A stretch of 64,000 nucleotides of DNA from DATLGB01 sp963726825 (GTDB lineage: Bacteria; Actinomycetota; Thermoleophilia; Solirubrobacterales; Solirubrobacteraceae). The DNA is taken from contig CAVSDT010000001.1 in assembly GCA_963726825.1 (NCBI GenBank), positions 806,001 to 870,000 on the forward strand, given 5' to 3'. Each line of letters starts with the position of its first letter. The stretch's first letter is position 1. Both the position numbers and the translations under genes were made by a program. Below are positions 16,414-25,540 of this stretch, one piece after another. A model generated the notes under the pieces. The model searched no databases. It saw only the letters and a program-made list of their open reading frames with translations, and was not told the origin of the DNA.

Positions 16414-17495
16414 TGAAGGTCGGGATCGTGGGGCTGCCGAACGCCGGCAAGTCCTCCCTCTTCAACGCCCTGTCGGAGTCGGGCAAGGCCGAGGCGGCCA
16501 ACTACCCCTTCACGACGATCGAGCCGAACGTCGCCGTCGTGCCCGTGCGCGACGACCGCCTCAACCAGGTCTCCGACACCCTCAAGGCCTCCAACATCGT
16601 GTGGGACACGATCGAGGTCCACGACATCGCCGGTCTCGTCCGTGGCGCGTCCGAGGGCGAGGGGCTGGGCAACAAGTTCCTCGGCAACATCCGCGAGACC
16701 GACGCGATCCTCCACGTCGTCCGGGCGCACGAGGACTCCGCCGTCATCCACCCCGAGGGCTCCGTCGACCCCGTACGGGACATGGACACGATCGAGACCG
16801 AGCTGATCTACGCCGACCTCGAGGCCGCCGAGCGGCGCGTCGAGCGCCTGGCCAAGACCGCGCGCTCCGGTGACGCCGCCGCCAAGGCGGAGCTCGCCTG
16901 GGTCGAGCAGGTCGTCGCCGCCCTGCAGGCCGGGCAGCCGGCCCGCACCGTGCCCGTCCCGCACGACGCGCCGGACGCGATGCGCAACCTGACGCCGCTG
17001 ACCGGCAAGCCGGTGCTGATCGTCGCCAACGTGGAGGAGGGCGACGACGAGGTCCCCCCCGCGATCCTCGCCCACGCCGAGGCGATCGGCGCGGGGGCCG
17101 TCGCGGTCTCGAGCCGGATCGAGGCGGACCTGTCCGAGCTCGACGCGGAGGAGGCGCAGGCGATGCGCGACGAGCTCGGCCTCTCGGAGTCCGGCCTGGA
17201 CCGCATCATCCGCGGCGCCTTCCAGCTGCTCGACCAGCTCGCGTTCTTCACCGCGGGGGAGGGCAAGCCGGCCCAGTCCTGGCACCTCAAGCGCGGCGCC
17301 ACGGCGTGGCACGCCGCGGGCGCGATCCACTCCGACATCCAGAAGGGGTTCGTCCGCGCCGAGGTCATCGGCTGGGACCGCCTCGTCGAGGCCAAGGGCT
17401 ACGCGGGCGCCCGGGACGCGGGCACGCTGCGCCTCGAGGGCCGCGACTACGTCATGGCCGACGGTGACGTGATCACCGTCAAGCACACGGGCTAG
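16410..17495 (+). CDS. ychF: Redox-regulated, ribosome-binding ATPase YchF (Obg family)
   Basis: 361 residues, normal family length. The P-loop is GLPNAGKSSLFNAL, switch region NYPFTTIEPN, G3 DIAGLVRGASEGEGLGN, and the fourth motif is NVEE instead of NKxD, the feature that makes YchF prefer ATP to GTP. The C-terminal TGS domain ends DYVMADGDVITVKHTG. ATG 16410 overlaps the PAP2 stop. Confidence 0.97.
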   Translation: MMKVGIVGLPNAGKSSLFNALSESGKAEAANYPFTTIEPNVAVVPVRDDRLNQVSDTLKASNIVWDTIEVHDIAGLVRGASEGEGLGNKFLGNIRETDAILHVVRAHEDSAVIHPEGSVDPVRDMDTIETELIYADLEAAERRVERLAKTARSGDAAAKAELAWVEQVVAALQAGQPARTVPVPHDAPDAMRNLTPLTGKPVLIVANVEEGDDEVPPAILAHAEAIGAGAVAVSSRIEADLSELDAEEAQAMRDELGLSESGLDRIIRGAFQLLDQLAFFTAGEGKPAQSWHLKRGATAWHAAGAIHSDIQKGFVRAEVIGWDRLVEAKGYAGARDAGTLRLEGRDYVMADGDVITVKHTG

Positions 17496-18142
17496 ACCTC
17501 GAAGGCCAGCGCGCTCGCCTCGCCGCGCCGCAGCGCCGCCACGTGCGCGCGGACGTTCGTGAGCTCCTCGAGCCCGTGGCCCTCGGCCATGGCGGCCAGC
17601 ATCCTGGCCTCGGCGGCCTCGATCGCCTCCGCGGTGTCGACCACGGCGGAGAGCCGCGGTACCGGTGCCGCGAGCAGGCCGTCGTCATCGGCGAGGACGA
17701 GGTCGCCGTCGGCCACCCGCACGCCGCCGCAGACCACGGCGCCCGGGGGGTCGGGGGCGGTGACGGCGGTGCCCGACGCCGGGTAGGTGCCGCGCGCCCA
17801 GACCGGGACACCGGAGTCGCGCAGGTCGCGCAGGTCGCGCACGAAGCCGTCGACGACGATGCCCGCCAGCCCGCGCCGCGCGGCCTCCGTGGCGAACAGG
17901 CCGCCCAGCACCGCGCGGGTGCCGCCGGAGGCGATCACGAGGACGCTGCCGGGCGCGGCGGAGGTGACCGCGACGAGCGGCGCGAGGTGGTCGCCGACCG
18001 CGATCACGGTGGTGGCGGTGCCGGCCATGCGGGCGGGCCCGGCGAGCCGGCGGATGCCGGCGTCCAGCGGCACGAGGGACTTGTCGGCGTCGCAGACGGT
18101 CGAGACCTGCAACGCCGCCAGCCGGGTGAGGAGGTCGCTCAT
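17492..18142 (-). CDS. RraA-family protein (aldolase/dimethylmenaquinone methyltransferase-like fold)
   Basis: 216 residues. VSTVCDADKSLVPLDAGIRRL at the start and GLAGIVVDGFVRDLRDLRDSGVPVWARG in the middle are typical RraA-like, the D-G-x-x-R-D piece being the catalytic site of the HMG/CHA aldolases in this family. Function could be a 4-hydroxy-4-methyl-2-oxoglutarate-type aldolase or an RNase E regulator-like protein; the DGxxRD motif favours the aldolase group. Coupled to the upstream aminotransferase by ATGA and convergent with ychF. Confidence 0.85.
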   Translation of the reverse strand: MSDLLTRLAALQVSTVCDADKSLVPLDAGIRRLAGPARMAGTATTVIAVGDHLAPLVAVTSAAPGSVLVIASGGTRAVLGGLFATEAARRGLAGIVVDGFVRDLRDLRDSGVPVWARGTYPASGTAVTAPDPPGAVVCGGVRVADGDLVLADDDGLLAAPVPRLSAVVDTAEAIEAAEARMLAAMAEGHGLEELTNVRAHVAALRRGEASALAFEV

Positions 18143-19338
18143 CCCATCGCCTCGGCGATCACGCCGGCGAGCAGCCGCACGCCGCGCTCGATGTCGGCCT
18201 CGCCGACCTGGCTGAACGCCAGCCGCAGCTCGCGGTGGCCACCCCCGTCCGGATGGAACGGCGTCCCGGGGACGAACGCCACGCCCGCCGCGACCGCCGT
18301 GTCGCGCAGGGCGAGCGTGTCGATCCCCTCCGGCAGGGTCATCCAGGTGAAGAACCCGCCGCTCGGCTCGCTCCACCCGACGCCCGGGGGCATGTGGGCC
18401 TCGAGCGTCGCGCGCATCGCCGCCCAGCGGCCCGCGTAGAGCGCACGGGCCTGCGGCAGCTGGGCGCCGAAGTGGCCGGCGCGGCCGTACTCCTCCACCA
18501 TCCGCTGTCCGAGCGCGCCCGCGCACTGGTCCGTCGTCTGCTTCGCCGCCCCCATGGCGTCGATCAGCTCCGCCGGGCCGGCGGCCCAGCCGAGCCGCAC
18601 GCCCGGCGCGAAGACCTTCGAGAACGTCCCTGCCTGCACCACGACGTCGGGGGCGAGCGACCACAGGGACGGCAGGTTGGTCCCGTCGTAGGTCGTCTCG
18701 CGGTAGGCGACGTCCTCGAGCAGCACGATCGCGTGGCGGCGGCAGAGCTCCACGAGGGCCTCGCGCCGCCCGAGCGGCAGCGTCCGGCCCGACGGGTTCT
18801 GGAAGTCCGGGATCACGTACAGGAGCTTCGGGCGGTAGCCGTCGCGCAGGCGGGCCTCGAGCGCGTCGACGTCGAGGCCGTCCGCGTCGCACTCGAGCGC
18901 CGTCAGCCGCGCGCCGTGGCCGCGGAAGGCGATCAGCGCGCCCAGGTAGGTCGGCCCCTCGACCGCGACGTCGTCGCCGTCGTCGAGCAGCGCGTGGCCG
19001 ACGAGGTCCAGGCACTCCATCCCGCCGCTGGTGACGAGCAGCTCGGCGGGCGCCGGCCGGCGTCCCTGCTGATCCTCCTGGCGGTCGAGCAGGTACGCCC
19101 GCAGGCTCGGCACGCCCGTGGACGGCGCGTACTGCAGCGCCACCCCCGGGTCGTCGCGCACCAGGCGCGCGGCGATCTCGGCGATCACGTCGGAGGCGAA
19201 CGTCGCCCGATCGGGGAACCCGCCCGTGAAGGCGAGCACGCCGGGCGGCGGGCCGGCGAGGATCGTGGCGAGCTCCGGGTCCGTGCGCTCGCGGGCGCGG
19301 CGCGAGAGGGCGGGGTGGCCGACGGCGACTGAAGCCAT
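18139..19338 (-). CDS. PLP-dependent aminotransferase, class I/II (2-aminoadipate/aromatic type)
   Basis: 399 residues. The layout matches the LysN/ARO8-like group: AFTGGFPDRATF at the N-terminus, LQYAPSTGVPSLRAYL, VEGPTYLGAL, VIPDFQNPSGRTL and the PLP lysine in AGTFSKVFAPGVRLGW. It transfers an amino group between an amino acid and a 2-oxoacid; substrate unknown. Start ATG 19338 rather than an in-frame GTG nine bases upstream, because that GTG would lie within the -10 box. Overlaps the RraA-like gene; an aminotransferase feeding a 2-oxoacid aldolase is plausible but unproven. Confidence 0.92.
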   Translation of the reverse strand: MASVAVGHPALSRRARERTDPELATILAGPPPGVLAFTGGFPDRATFASDVIAEIAARLVRDDPGVALQYAPSTGVPSLRAYLLDRQEDQQGRRPAPAELLVTSGGMECLDLVGHALLDDGDDVAVEGPTYLGALIAFRGHGARLTALECDADGLDVDALEARLRDGYRPKLLYVIPDFQNPSGRTLPLGRREALVELCRRHAIVLLEDVAYRETTYDGTNLPSLWSLAPDVVVQAGTFSKVFAPGVRLGWAAGPAELIDAMGAAKQTTDQCAGALGQRMVEEYGRAGHFGAQLPQARALYAGRWAAMRATLEAHMPPGVGWSEPSGGFFTWMTLPEGIDTLALRDTAVAAGVAFVPGTPFHPDGGGHRELRLAFSQVGEADIERGVRLLAGVIAEAMG

Positions 19339-19345
19339 CGGCCGC

Positions 19346-19351
19346 ACGCTA
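19346..19351 (-). promoter_or_regulatory. -10 box of a leaderless promoter for the aminotransferase
   Basis: Minus strand TAGCGT, seven bases before ATG 19338. It overlaps the stop codon of the upstream GH2 gene, so the promoter is inside coding sequence. Confidence 0.5.
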
Positions 19352-21265
19352 CCGCTCGCCGAAGTAGATCGGCGTCTTGAGGAAGTCGCGCTGGGCGGCC
19401 TTGAAGGCCGGCTTGGGCGTGCCGTCGTAGCGGATCAGGCCCTTGTTGTGGAGGGCGTCGCGCTTGATGCCGCGGCGGCGCGCGCCGCCGTCCCAGTCCG
19501 GCTTGACGTAGAACTCGCGCGCGGTCCAGTAGATCGCCCCGGCCAGCCACGGCTCGGACGCGACGATGTCGAGCGTGCGGTCGACGTAGTTCGTCTGGAA
19601 CGCGTAGGTCTCCTTGCGCGAGCGCGGCCCCTTGTAGGTCGACTCGGCGCCGAACTCCGTGATCATCTGCGCCTGGCGCGGGTACTTGCGCCGCATCGCC
19701 TCCAAGAACGGCCGCAGGCCCGAGAGCTTCGCGGTCGACTGGCGGCCGGCCTTGCCGTCGTACCAGCCGTAGTAGGAGTTGATCCCCAGCAGGCCGAAGC
19801 CGGAGTAGCTCGACTGGCGCGGGATGTTCGGGTAGGAGAGGAGGTCGAGCGCCGACGGGACGGTGTCGTCGAGCGAGCGCGTCAGCTTGGCCGCGGCGAT
19901 CAGGAAGCGGCGGGTGCCCGGCATCGAGTCCGCGTAGGGCGACAGCTCGTTGGCGACGGAGTGCGTCAGCACCGACGGGTGGTTGCGCGCGTAGAGGACC
20001 GTGTGACGGACGCGGTTGAGCGCCGAGGTGCGGCCGGCGGGTGTCTTGAGCGCCTCGTCCTCGTGGTAGACGGGCGCCTGGCTCCAGACGAGGATCCCCT
20101 CCTCGTCGAGGCGGTCGAGCATCTTCTCGCTCAGGGGGTACTGCTCGCGCGTGACGTTGGCGCCGAGCTTCTTGAGGTCGCCGATGATCGTCTCGATGTC
20201 CTGGTCGCGCAGCGCCGGCCCCCGGCCGGGCAGGTCGTCCTGGATCGAGGCGCCGCGCACCTGGAGGCGGTGGCCGTTGAGGTAGAGCTCGCCGCCCTGG
20301 ACGCGCACGTAGCGCAGGCCGATGTGGCGGTCGTCGACGTCGGTGACGGCATCGCCGAGGCCGACCGTCGCGTGCGCGGCGTAGAGGTTCGGGGTCTTGG
20401 GCGACCACAGCTGGGCCTTGCCCGTGACGTCCATGGGGAAGCCGACGCGGCGGCGCTCGAACGGCTTGAGGTCCTTGACCGTGACGGTCTTCGTGCTCAC
20501 GTCGCCGGCGGGCGAGGTGAGCTTGACGTCCAGGCGCGGCGAGGTGACGCGCTTGACGTGGCTCTCGACGATGCCGTCGGTGCGCGCGATCGGCGCGCAC
20601 GTGCGAGCCCCCTTGGCGCACTTGACGTCGGAGAGGATGCCGAGGTCGTTCCAGGTGACCTCACCGACGGGGACGAGCGAGACGGGCCGGGTCAGGCCGC
20701 CCCAGTTCCACCAGCCCTCGCGCAGGGACGCCGTGCGCTTGTTGGAGACGCGCACGACGAGCGTGTTCTCCTGGCCCGCGGGGTTCATCCCGTCGGCGGC
20801 GAGCGTGAACTCCTCGTAGGGGTTCGTGTTCGCCCCGAGGCGCCGGCCGTTGAGCCACACCGTCGCGTTGCGGCGCGCGGCCTCGAAGCGCAGGGACCAG
20901 GTGAACCCGGCCGGGGTGGCCGGGGTCTGCAGCTTCATGCGGTACCAGCCGACGGTGCCGAGGAACTCGCTGTCGACGGGGGTCGGGTTGAAGACGTGGG
21001 GGACGGTGACCGGCTTCCAGCCCTCGGCGACCGCCCAGTCGCCCGAGCGCCAGCCGGCCTTGATGCCGGCGTTGCCCGGGTCGAGGCGGAACTGCCAGCC
21101 GCCGGCGAGCGTCTGGGTCGCCGGCACGCCGGTGTCGGCGCGCGTCAGCGGCGCGACGGTCGGGGGACCCGTCGTGGGCGCCTCGGTCTGGCCCGGCGCG
21201 GCAGCGGCCGAGACGACGAAGAGGACGAGGGCCGCCAGGGCGGAGCGAAGAGCGGGAGACACCAT
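19349..21265 (-). CDS. Secreted glycoside hydrolase family 2 protein (beta-galactosidase/glucuronidase type)
   Basis: 638 residues with a signal peptide (MVSPALRSALAALVLFVVSAAAA). A jelly-roll sugar-binding domain (about 60-220: GTVGWYRMKLQTP, VWLNGRRLGANTNPY) and an Ig-like domain precede the TIM barrel. The acid/base Glu440 lies in SVANELSP and the nucleophile Glu537 in ITEFGAES, so it should be active. It would hydrolyse a beta-linked sugar outside the cell; the exact sugar cannot be read. No strong ribosome site precedes the ATG at 21265. Nearby genes do not form a sugar locus, unlike 54.8-62 kb. Confidence 0.9.
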   Translation of the reverse strand: MVSPALRSALAALVLFVVSAAAAPGQTEAPTTGPPTVAPLTRADTGVPATQTLAGGWQFRLDPGNAGIKAGWRSGDWAVAEGWKPVTVPHVFNPTPVDSEFLGTVGWYRMKLQTPATPAGFTWSLRFEAARRNATVWLNGRRLGANTNPYEEFTLAADGMNPAGQENTLVVRVSNKRTASLREGWWNWGGLTRPVSLVPVGEVTWNDLGILSDVKCAKGARTCAPIARTDGIVESHVKRVTSPRLDVKLTSPAGDVSTKTVTVKDLKPFERRRVGFPMDVTGKAQLWSPKTPNLYAAHATVGLGDAVTDVDDRHIGLRYVRVQGGELYLNGHRLQVRGASIQDDLPGRGPALRDQDIETIIGDLKKLGANVTREQYPLSEKMLDRLDEEGILVWSQAPVYHEDEALKTPAGRTSALNRVRHTVLYARNHPSVLTHSVANELSPYADSMPGTRRFLIAAAKLTRSLDDTVPSALDLLSYPNIPRQSSYSGFGLLGINSYYGWYDGKAGRQSTAKLSGLRPFLEAMRRKYPRQAQMITEFGAESTYKGPRSRKETYAFQTNYVDRTLDIVASEPWLAGAIYWTAREFYVKPDWDGGARRRGIKRDALHNKGLIRYDGTPKPAFKAAQRDFLKTPIYFGER

Positions 21266-21338
21266 GGGGGGGACGAGCGCGGACGCGCGTGCCACAGCAA
21301 CCCGCGCGGGGCTCAAAGGTAGCGCTGCGGCGCGGGTG

Positions 21339-22187
21339 TCAGCCGCGGAGGCGTTCGGCGAGGCGCCCCATCCCGAGCGCCTCCGCCGCCGACGCGCCGC
21401 CACGTGGGTCGGTTGAGGCGTCCTCGGGGAGATCCACCGTGATTCGCCGCAGCGTCGCGACGTCCTTGAAGGTCCGCAGCATGTCGGGGTCCGTGAGCAG
21501 ACCGTTGCGCACCGACGGCTTCTCCCGGATGGCCGCGTCGATGCACGCCTCGAGCGTCCCGTGGCGCCGCAGCAGGTCCGCGGCGGTCTTCTCGCCGATG
21601 CCCTTCGCCCCCGGCAGGCCGTCGGACGGGTCGCCGCGCAGCGCGATGAAGTCGGGCACCTGCTCCGGGGTGACGCCGTAGCGCTCGAACACCTCGGCGG
21701 GGCCCATCTCCTGGCCGTTGGGCTTGCCGCGCTGCTGCAGGAGGACGTGAACCGCCTCCGTCGCGCACTGGAACATGTCCCGGTCGCCCGTGAGGATCAG
21801 CGCACGGCCGCCGGCCTCCTCCTCCAGCTGTCCGAGGGTCCCGAGCAGGTCGTCGGCCTCGAGCTCGTCGGAGGCCAGCACGACCCAGCCCAGCGCGCGG
21901 AACAGGTCGGGCGCCTGCTCCCACTGATGACGCAGGTCGTCGGGCATCTCGGGACGGGCGGCGTGGTAGGGCGGGTAGGCCTCGGCGCGGTAGTCCGCCG
22001 ACTCCTGGCCGAAGCAGCAGACGACGACGCGCGGGTCGTGGCGCTCGATCTCCGCGAGGAGCTGGTTGACCGCGCCGAGCAGCGCGTTGACGGGGCGCCC
22101 GTCGGCCCCCGTGATGGAGTCCGGGAGCGCGAAGAAGGCGCGATAGAGGAGGAACGGCGCGTCAGCGCACAGCAGCGGACGGGGCAC
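21339..22187 (-). CDS. Stand-alone 5'-3' exonuclease (PolA N-terminal domain type)
   Basis: 282 residues, equal to the exonuclease module of DNA polymerase I without polymerase. DAPFLLYRAFFALP gives the first metal Asp, then SDELEADDLLGTL, ILTGDRDMFQC and PDFIALRGDPSDGLPGAKGIGEKTAADLL supply the remaining acidic residues and the helix-hairpin-helix DNA grip. It should remove flaps or RNA primers. Many actinobacteria carry such a second copy besides PolA. Starts at GTG 22187; TACTGC six bases upstream is close to the leaderless -10 pattern. Confidence 0.94.
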   Translation of the reverse strand: MPRPLLCADAPFLLYRAFFALPDSITGADGRPVNALLGAVNQLLAEIERHDPRVVVCCFGQESADYRAEAYPPYHAARPEMPDDLRHQWEQAPDLFRALGWVVLASDELEADDLLGTLGQLEEEAGGRALILTGDRDMFQCATEAVHVLLQQRGKPNGQEMGPAEVFERYGVTPEQVPDFIALRGDPSDGLPGAKGIGEKTAADLLRRHGTLEACIDAAIREKPSVRNGLLTDPDMLRTFKDVATLRRITVDLPEDASTDPRGGASAAEALGMGRLAERLRG

Positions 22188-22198
22188 AGTGCGGCAGT

Positions 22199-22657
22199 AT
22201 GTCGCTCATGCGCACCATCACGGGTCACGAAGAGCTCAAGGCCGCCGCGGGCGAGGAGCTCGGCACGAGCGACTGGCGAGCCATCTCCCAGGAGGAGGTC
22301 AACCAGTTCGCCGACGTCACCGGCGACCACCAGTTCATCCACGTCGACGAGGAGCGGGCGAAGGAGACGCCGTTCGGCGGCACGATCGTCCACGGCTACT
22401 TCACGCTCGCGCTGCTCCCGGTGCTGCTGGACGAGGTCGTGACCTTCGAGGGGTTCAACTTCGCCGTCAACTACGGCGCCAACAAGGTCCGCTTCCCGGC
22501 GCCGCTCCCGGTCGGCAAGAAGGTCCGCGGCAGCGTGTCCGTCGTCAGCGTCGAGGAGGTCAAGGGCGGCTCGCAGGCCGCGCTGCAGACGACCCTCGAG
22601 GTCGAGGGCGGCGAGAAGCCGGTGCTCGTGGCCGAGACCCTCGTCCGGCTCTACTAG
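22199..22657 (+). CDS. MaoC-type (R)-enoyl-CoA hydratase-like protein
   Basis: 152-residue single hot-dog protein. FADVTGDHQFIHVDEERA carries the hydratase-2 Asp/His pair, and TPFGGTIVHGYFTLALLP is the conserved following segment. It hydrates a trans-2-enoyl-CoA or acts on a related acyl thioester, perhaps in fatty-acid metabolism. ATG 22199 or ATG 22208 could be the start; the tight divergence (11 bases) from the exonuclease start leaves room only for overlapping promoters. Confidence 0.92.
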   Translation: MSLMRTITGHEELKAAAGEELGTSDWRAISQEEVNQFADVTGDHQFIHVDEERAKETPFGGTIVHGYFTLALLPVLLDEVVTFEGFNFAVNYGANKVRFPAPLPVGKKVRGSVSVVSVEEVKGGSQAALQTTLEVEGGEKPVLVAETLVRLY

Positions 22658-22669
22658 CGACCCGGCTGC

Positions 22670-23485
22670 CTACATCCGGCTCGCGCCGGCGTCGCGGGAG
22701 ACGCGCTGGGCGATCGTCACCGGGATCAGGGACGCGAGCACGAGCACGAGCGCGACGACGTTGACCACGGGCGCCTGCGCAGGCCGGAAGAGGTTGTTGA
22801 AGATGAAGATCGGCAGCGTCGGCGAGCCCGGGCCGGCGGTGAACGTCGTCACGACGATCTCGTCGAAGCTCAGGGCGAAGGCCAGCAGGCCGCCCGCGAC
22901 GAGCGCGCCGCTGAGCATCGGCAGCGTCACGTAGCGCAGCGTCTGCCAGCGGGACGCGCCGAGGTCGGCCGACGCCTGGTCGAGCGAGGTGCCGAGCCGC
23001 CGCAGCCGCGCCTGGACGTTGTTGAACACGACGACGATGCAGAACGTGGCGTGGCCGACGATGATCGTGAACAGGCCCGCGCCGATGCCGAAGACCGGCT
23101 CGAGCACGTTCTGGATCGTCGACTGCAGGGCGACGCCGGTGACGATCCCCGGCAGGGCGATCGGCAGCACCACGAGCAGCGACACGGTGCCGCGGCCGAA
23201 GAAGCGCATGCGCGTGAGCGCGAACGCGAGCAGGGAGCCGAGCACGAGCGCGATCGCCGTCGCGGCCGCGCCGGCCTTCAGCGACGTCACGAGCGCCTCG
23301 CGCGGGGCGGCGGAGGACCAGGTCCGGTCCCACCACTCCAGCGTGAAGCCCGACGGCGGCCAGCCGAACGTCGGGTCGCTGTTGAACGCGTTGATCGCGA
23401 CGAGGATCAGCGGCACGTAGACGAACGCGCCGACGACGGCCATCAGCGCCCACAGCGCGGCCTTGGATCCGCGCCCGAGGGTCAC
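22670..23485 (-). CDS. ABC transporter permease, PotC-like
   Basis: 271 residues with about six TM helices; inner-membrane half of a spermidine/putrescine-type importer. The EAA loop is LDQASADLGASRWQTLRYVTLP. GTG 23485 overlaps the preceding permease stop as GTGA. Fourth gene of the ATPase, binding protein, PotB-like, PotC-like order, transcribed leftwards from the promoter near 26620. Confidence 0.93.
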   Translation of the reverse strand: MTLGRGSKAALWALMAVVGAFVYVPLILVAINAFNSDPTFGWPPSGFTLEWWDRTWSSAAPREALVTSLKAGAAATAIALVLGSLLAFALTRMRFFGRGTVSLLVVLPIALPGIVTGVALQSTIQNVLEPVFGIGAGLFTIIVGHATFCIVVVFNNVQARLRRLGTSLDQASADLGASRWQTLRYVTLPMLSGALVAGGLLAFALSFDEIVVTTFTAGPGSPTLPIFIFNNLFRPAQAPVVNVVALVLVLASLIPVTIAQRVSRDAGASRM

Positions 23486-24300
23486 AGCTCGTCCAGGCCG
23501 CCGAGACGGCGGATCGCGAACAGGTAGAGGACCATCACGACGACCGAGAGGGTCCCGAGCGCGGCGGCGAAGGGCAGGTCCAGCGTGATGTTCTGCAAGA
23601 CGGCGGTGCCCAGCGTCTGCAGCTTGCCGCCCACGATGGAGACCGCGATGTAGTCGCCGAGGCTGAGCGAGAACGTGAACACCGAGCCGGCGGCGATGGC
23701 GGGTACGAGCGCGGGCCACATGACCAGCCGAAACGTGCGCCAGGTGCTCGCGCCGAGGTCGGTGGAGGCCTCCAGGTGCGAGTCCGGCAGGCGCTGCATC
23801 GCGCCGTAGACCGGCAGGATCATGTACGGCAGCCAGAGGTAGGTCAGCGTCAGCACGACGGCCGCGAAGCCGAACCCGGGCGTGGCGCCGAAGACGGACT
23901 CGACGAAGCCGCCGGGGCTGAGCATGACGCGCAGCGCGTAGGCCTTGACGAGGTAGGAGGCCCACAGGGGGACGAGCACGGCGGCGAGCATCGGCCCGCG
24001 GGCCCGCGGGCTCGCCAGCCGCGCGATCACGAACGCCGCGGGCACGCCGAGCGCGATGCACAGGACGGTCACCCCCGCCGCGATCCCGAGCGTGCGGGCG
24101 ATGATGCGCAGGTAGGTCGGGTCCGTCACCGCCGTGCGCAGGTTGTCCAGGGTGAAGGAGCGCACGACCTCGTTGGTGAACGGGTCGGTGGTCCAGAAGG
24201 CCGTCAGCAGGATGACGGCCAGCGCCCCGAGGTAGACGACGATCAGCCAGGCCAGGGGCGGGCCGAGCAGGCCGGCCAGCTGCAGGCGGTGGCGGATCAT
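23482..24300 (-). CDS. ABC transporter permease, PotB-like
   Basis: 272 residues, about six TM helices, with the cytoplasmic EAA loop LEASTDLGASTWRTFRLVMWP that docks on the ATPase. Pairs with the PotC-like permease. Lies 19 bases after the binding-protein stop. Confidence 0.93.
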   Translation of the reverse strand: MIRHRLQLAGLLGPPLAWLIVVYLGALAVILLTAFWTTDPFTNEVVRSFTLDNLRTAVTDPTYLRIIARTLGIAAGVTVLCIALGVPAAFVIARLASPRARGPMLAAVLVPLWASYLVKAYALRVMLSPGGFVESVFGATPGFGFAAVVLTLTYLWLPYMILPVYGAMQRLPDSHLEASTDLGASTWRTFRLVMWPALVPAIAAGSVFTFSLSLGDYIAVSIVGGKLQTLGTAVLQNITLDLPFAAALGTLSVVVMVLYLFAIRRLGGLDEL

Positions 24301-24319
24301 CGTCTTCCCCGGGCCGGTG

Positions 24320-25525
24320 CTAGTTGCGGATCGACGTCCAGGCCTTGGACCAGTCGGCGTAGGTCGTGCACTTCACGTCCGTGCGCCCGTCCAGGCACTG
24401 CTCGATCGGCGTCGTCCAGTAGGCGACCTTGGAGAAGTAGTCCTCGTCGGTGGCGTGGAAGACGTCGCAGTGGTCCTTGGCCTCCGTCATGGCGCAGGAC
24501 TTCTCGTTGGCGGGCGCCTCGCCGAAGTACTCGGCGATCTGGGCGTTGACCTTCGGCGACACGATGTGGTCGATGAACTTGTAGGCGCAGGTCTTGTGCT
24601 CGGACTTCGCGCCGACCATCCAGGTGTCCGACCAGCCCGTGGTGCCCTCCTTGGGCAGCACGGTGCCGACGGGGACCTTCTCGCCCTCGGCGACGTTGGC
24701 GATGACCTGCCAGGTGGTGCCCACCGTGGACGCGCCGCTCTTGAAGGCCTGGACCTCCTTGAGGTAGTCCGACCAGTACTCGTTGACGTTGCCCGACTGC
24801 TCCTTGAGCAGGTCGACCGCGGCCGCGAGCTGCTTCTTGTCGAGGGCGTAGGGGTCCTTGATGCCGAGCTCGGGCTTGGTCGCCTTGAGGTAGACCGCGG
24901 CGTCGGCGATGTAGATCGGCGAGTCGTAGGCCGTGACCTTGCCCTGCTGGTCGGCGCCCTTGTCGAAGACGGCCGACCAGGAGTCCGGGGCGGGCTTGAC
25001 CTGGTCCTTGCGGTACATCAGCAGGTTGGCGCCGCGGCCGTGCGGGATCCCGTAGGAGACGCCGTCGACGGCGTTCCACGGCTTGTCCTTGAGCGCCGGG
25101 AAGATGTCGGCGTAGTTCTTGATCAGGTCCGTGTTGACGGGCTCGACGTCGCCGGCGGCGATCAGGCGCAGCGTCGCGTCGCCCGAGGCCGAGACCGTGT
25201 CGTACTGGCCGGTGCGCATCAGCTGCACCGCCTCGTCGGAGGTCCCGAAGGTCTTCACGTTGACCTTGCAGCCGGACTGCTTCTCGAAGCCGGAGATCCA
25301 GTCGACGGACGGATCGTTGGAGCCGTCCTCGGCGTAGCCCGGCCACGCGAGGACGTTGACCTCGCCCTCACCCTTGCCGAGCGCCTTGAGCGCCTCGAGC
25401 TTGGGCGGCTTGAACCCCTCCGCGCCGGGGGTGCCGGTGGAGCTGGAGTCGCCGCCGCCACACGCGGCGACGGTGCCGGCGCACGTGAGCACGGCGGCGG
25501 CGGTGAGCAGTCTGGTCCTGAGCAT
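24320..25525 (-). CDS. Polyamine-type solute-binding lipoprotein, PotD-like
   Basis: 401 residues. Lipoprotein signal with lipobox TVAAC (Cys22). The mature part begins with a low-complexity linker, then VNVLAWPGYAEDGSNDPSVDW and VKTFGTSDEAVQLMRTGQYDTVSASGD, the layout of the PotD/spermidine-putrescine-binding family. Four further cysteines near the C-terminus (KTCAYKF, KSCAMTEAKDHCD, QCLDGRTDVKC) could make disulphides and are not typical of PotD, so the ligand may differ. AGGGAG precedes the ATG. Confidence 0.9.
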   Translation of the reverse strand: MLRTRLLTAAAVLTCAGTVAACGGGDSSSTGTPGAEGFKPPKLEALKALGKGEGEVNVLAWPGYAEDGSNDPSVDWISGFEKQSGCKVNVKTFGTSDEAVQLMRTGQYDTVSASGDATLRLIAAGDVEPVNTDLIKNYADIFPALKDKPWNAVDGVSYGIPHGRGANLLMYRKDQVKPAPDSWSAVFDKGADQQGKVTAYDSPIYIADAAVYLKATKPELGIKDPYALDKKQLAAAVDLLKEQSGNVNEYWSDYLKEVQAFKSGASTVGTTWQVIANVAEGEKVPVGTVLPKEGTTGWSDTWMVGAKSEHKTCAYKFIDHIVSPKVNAQIAEYFGEAPANEKSCAMTEAKDHCDVFHATDEDYFSKVAYWTTPIEQCLDGRTDVKCTTYADWSKAWTSIRN

Positions 25526-25540
25526 CTGGTCTCCCTGGGT

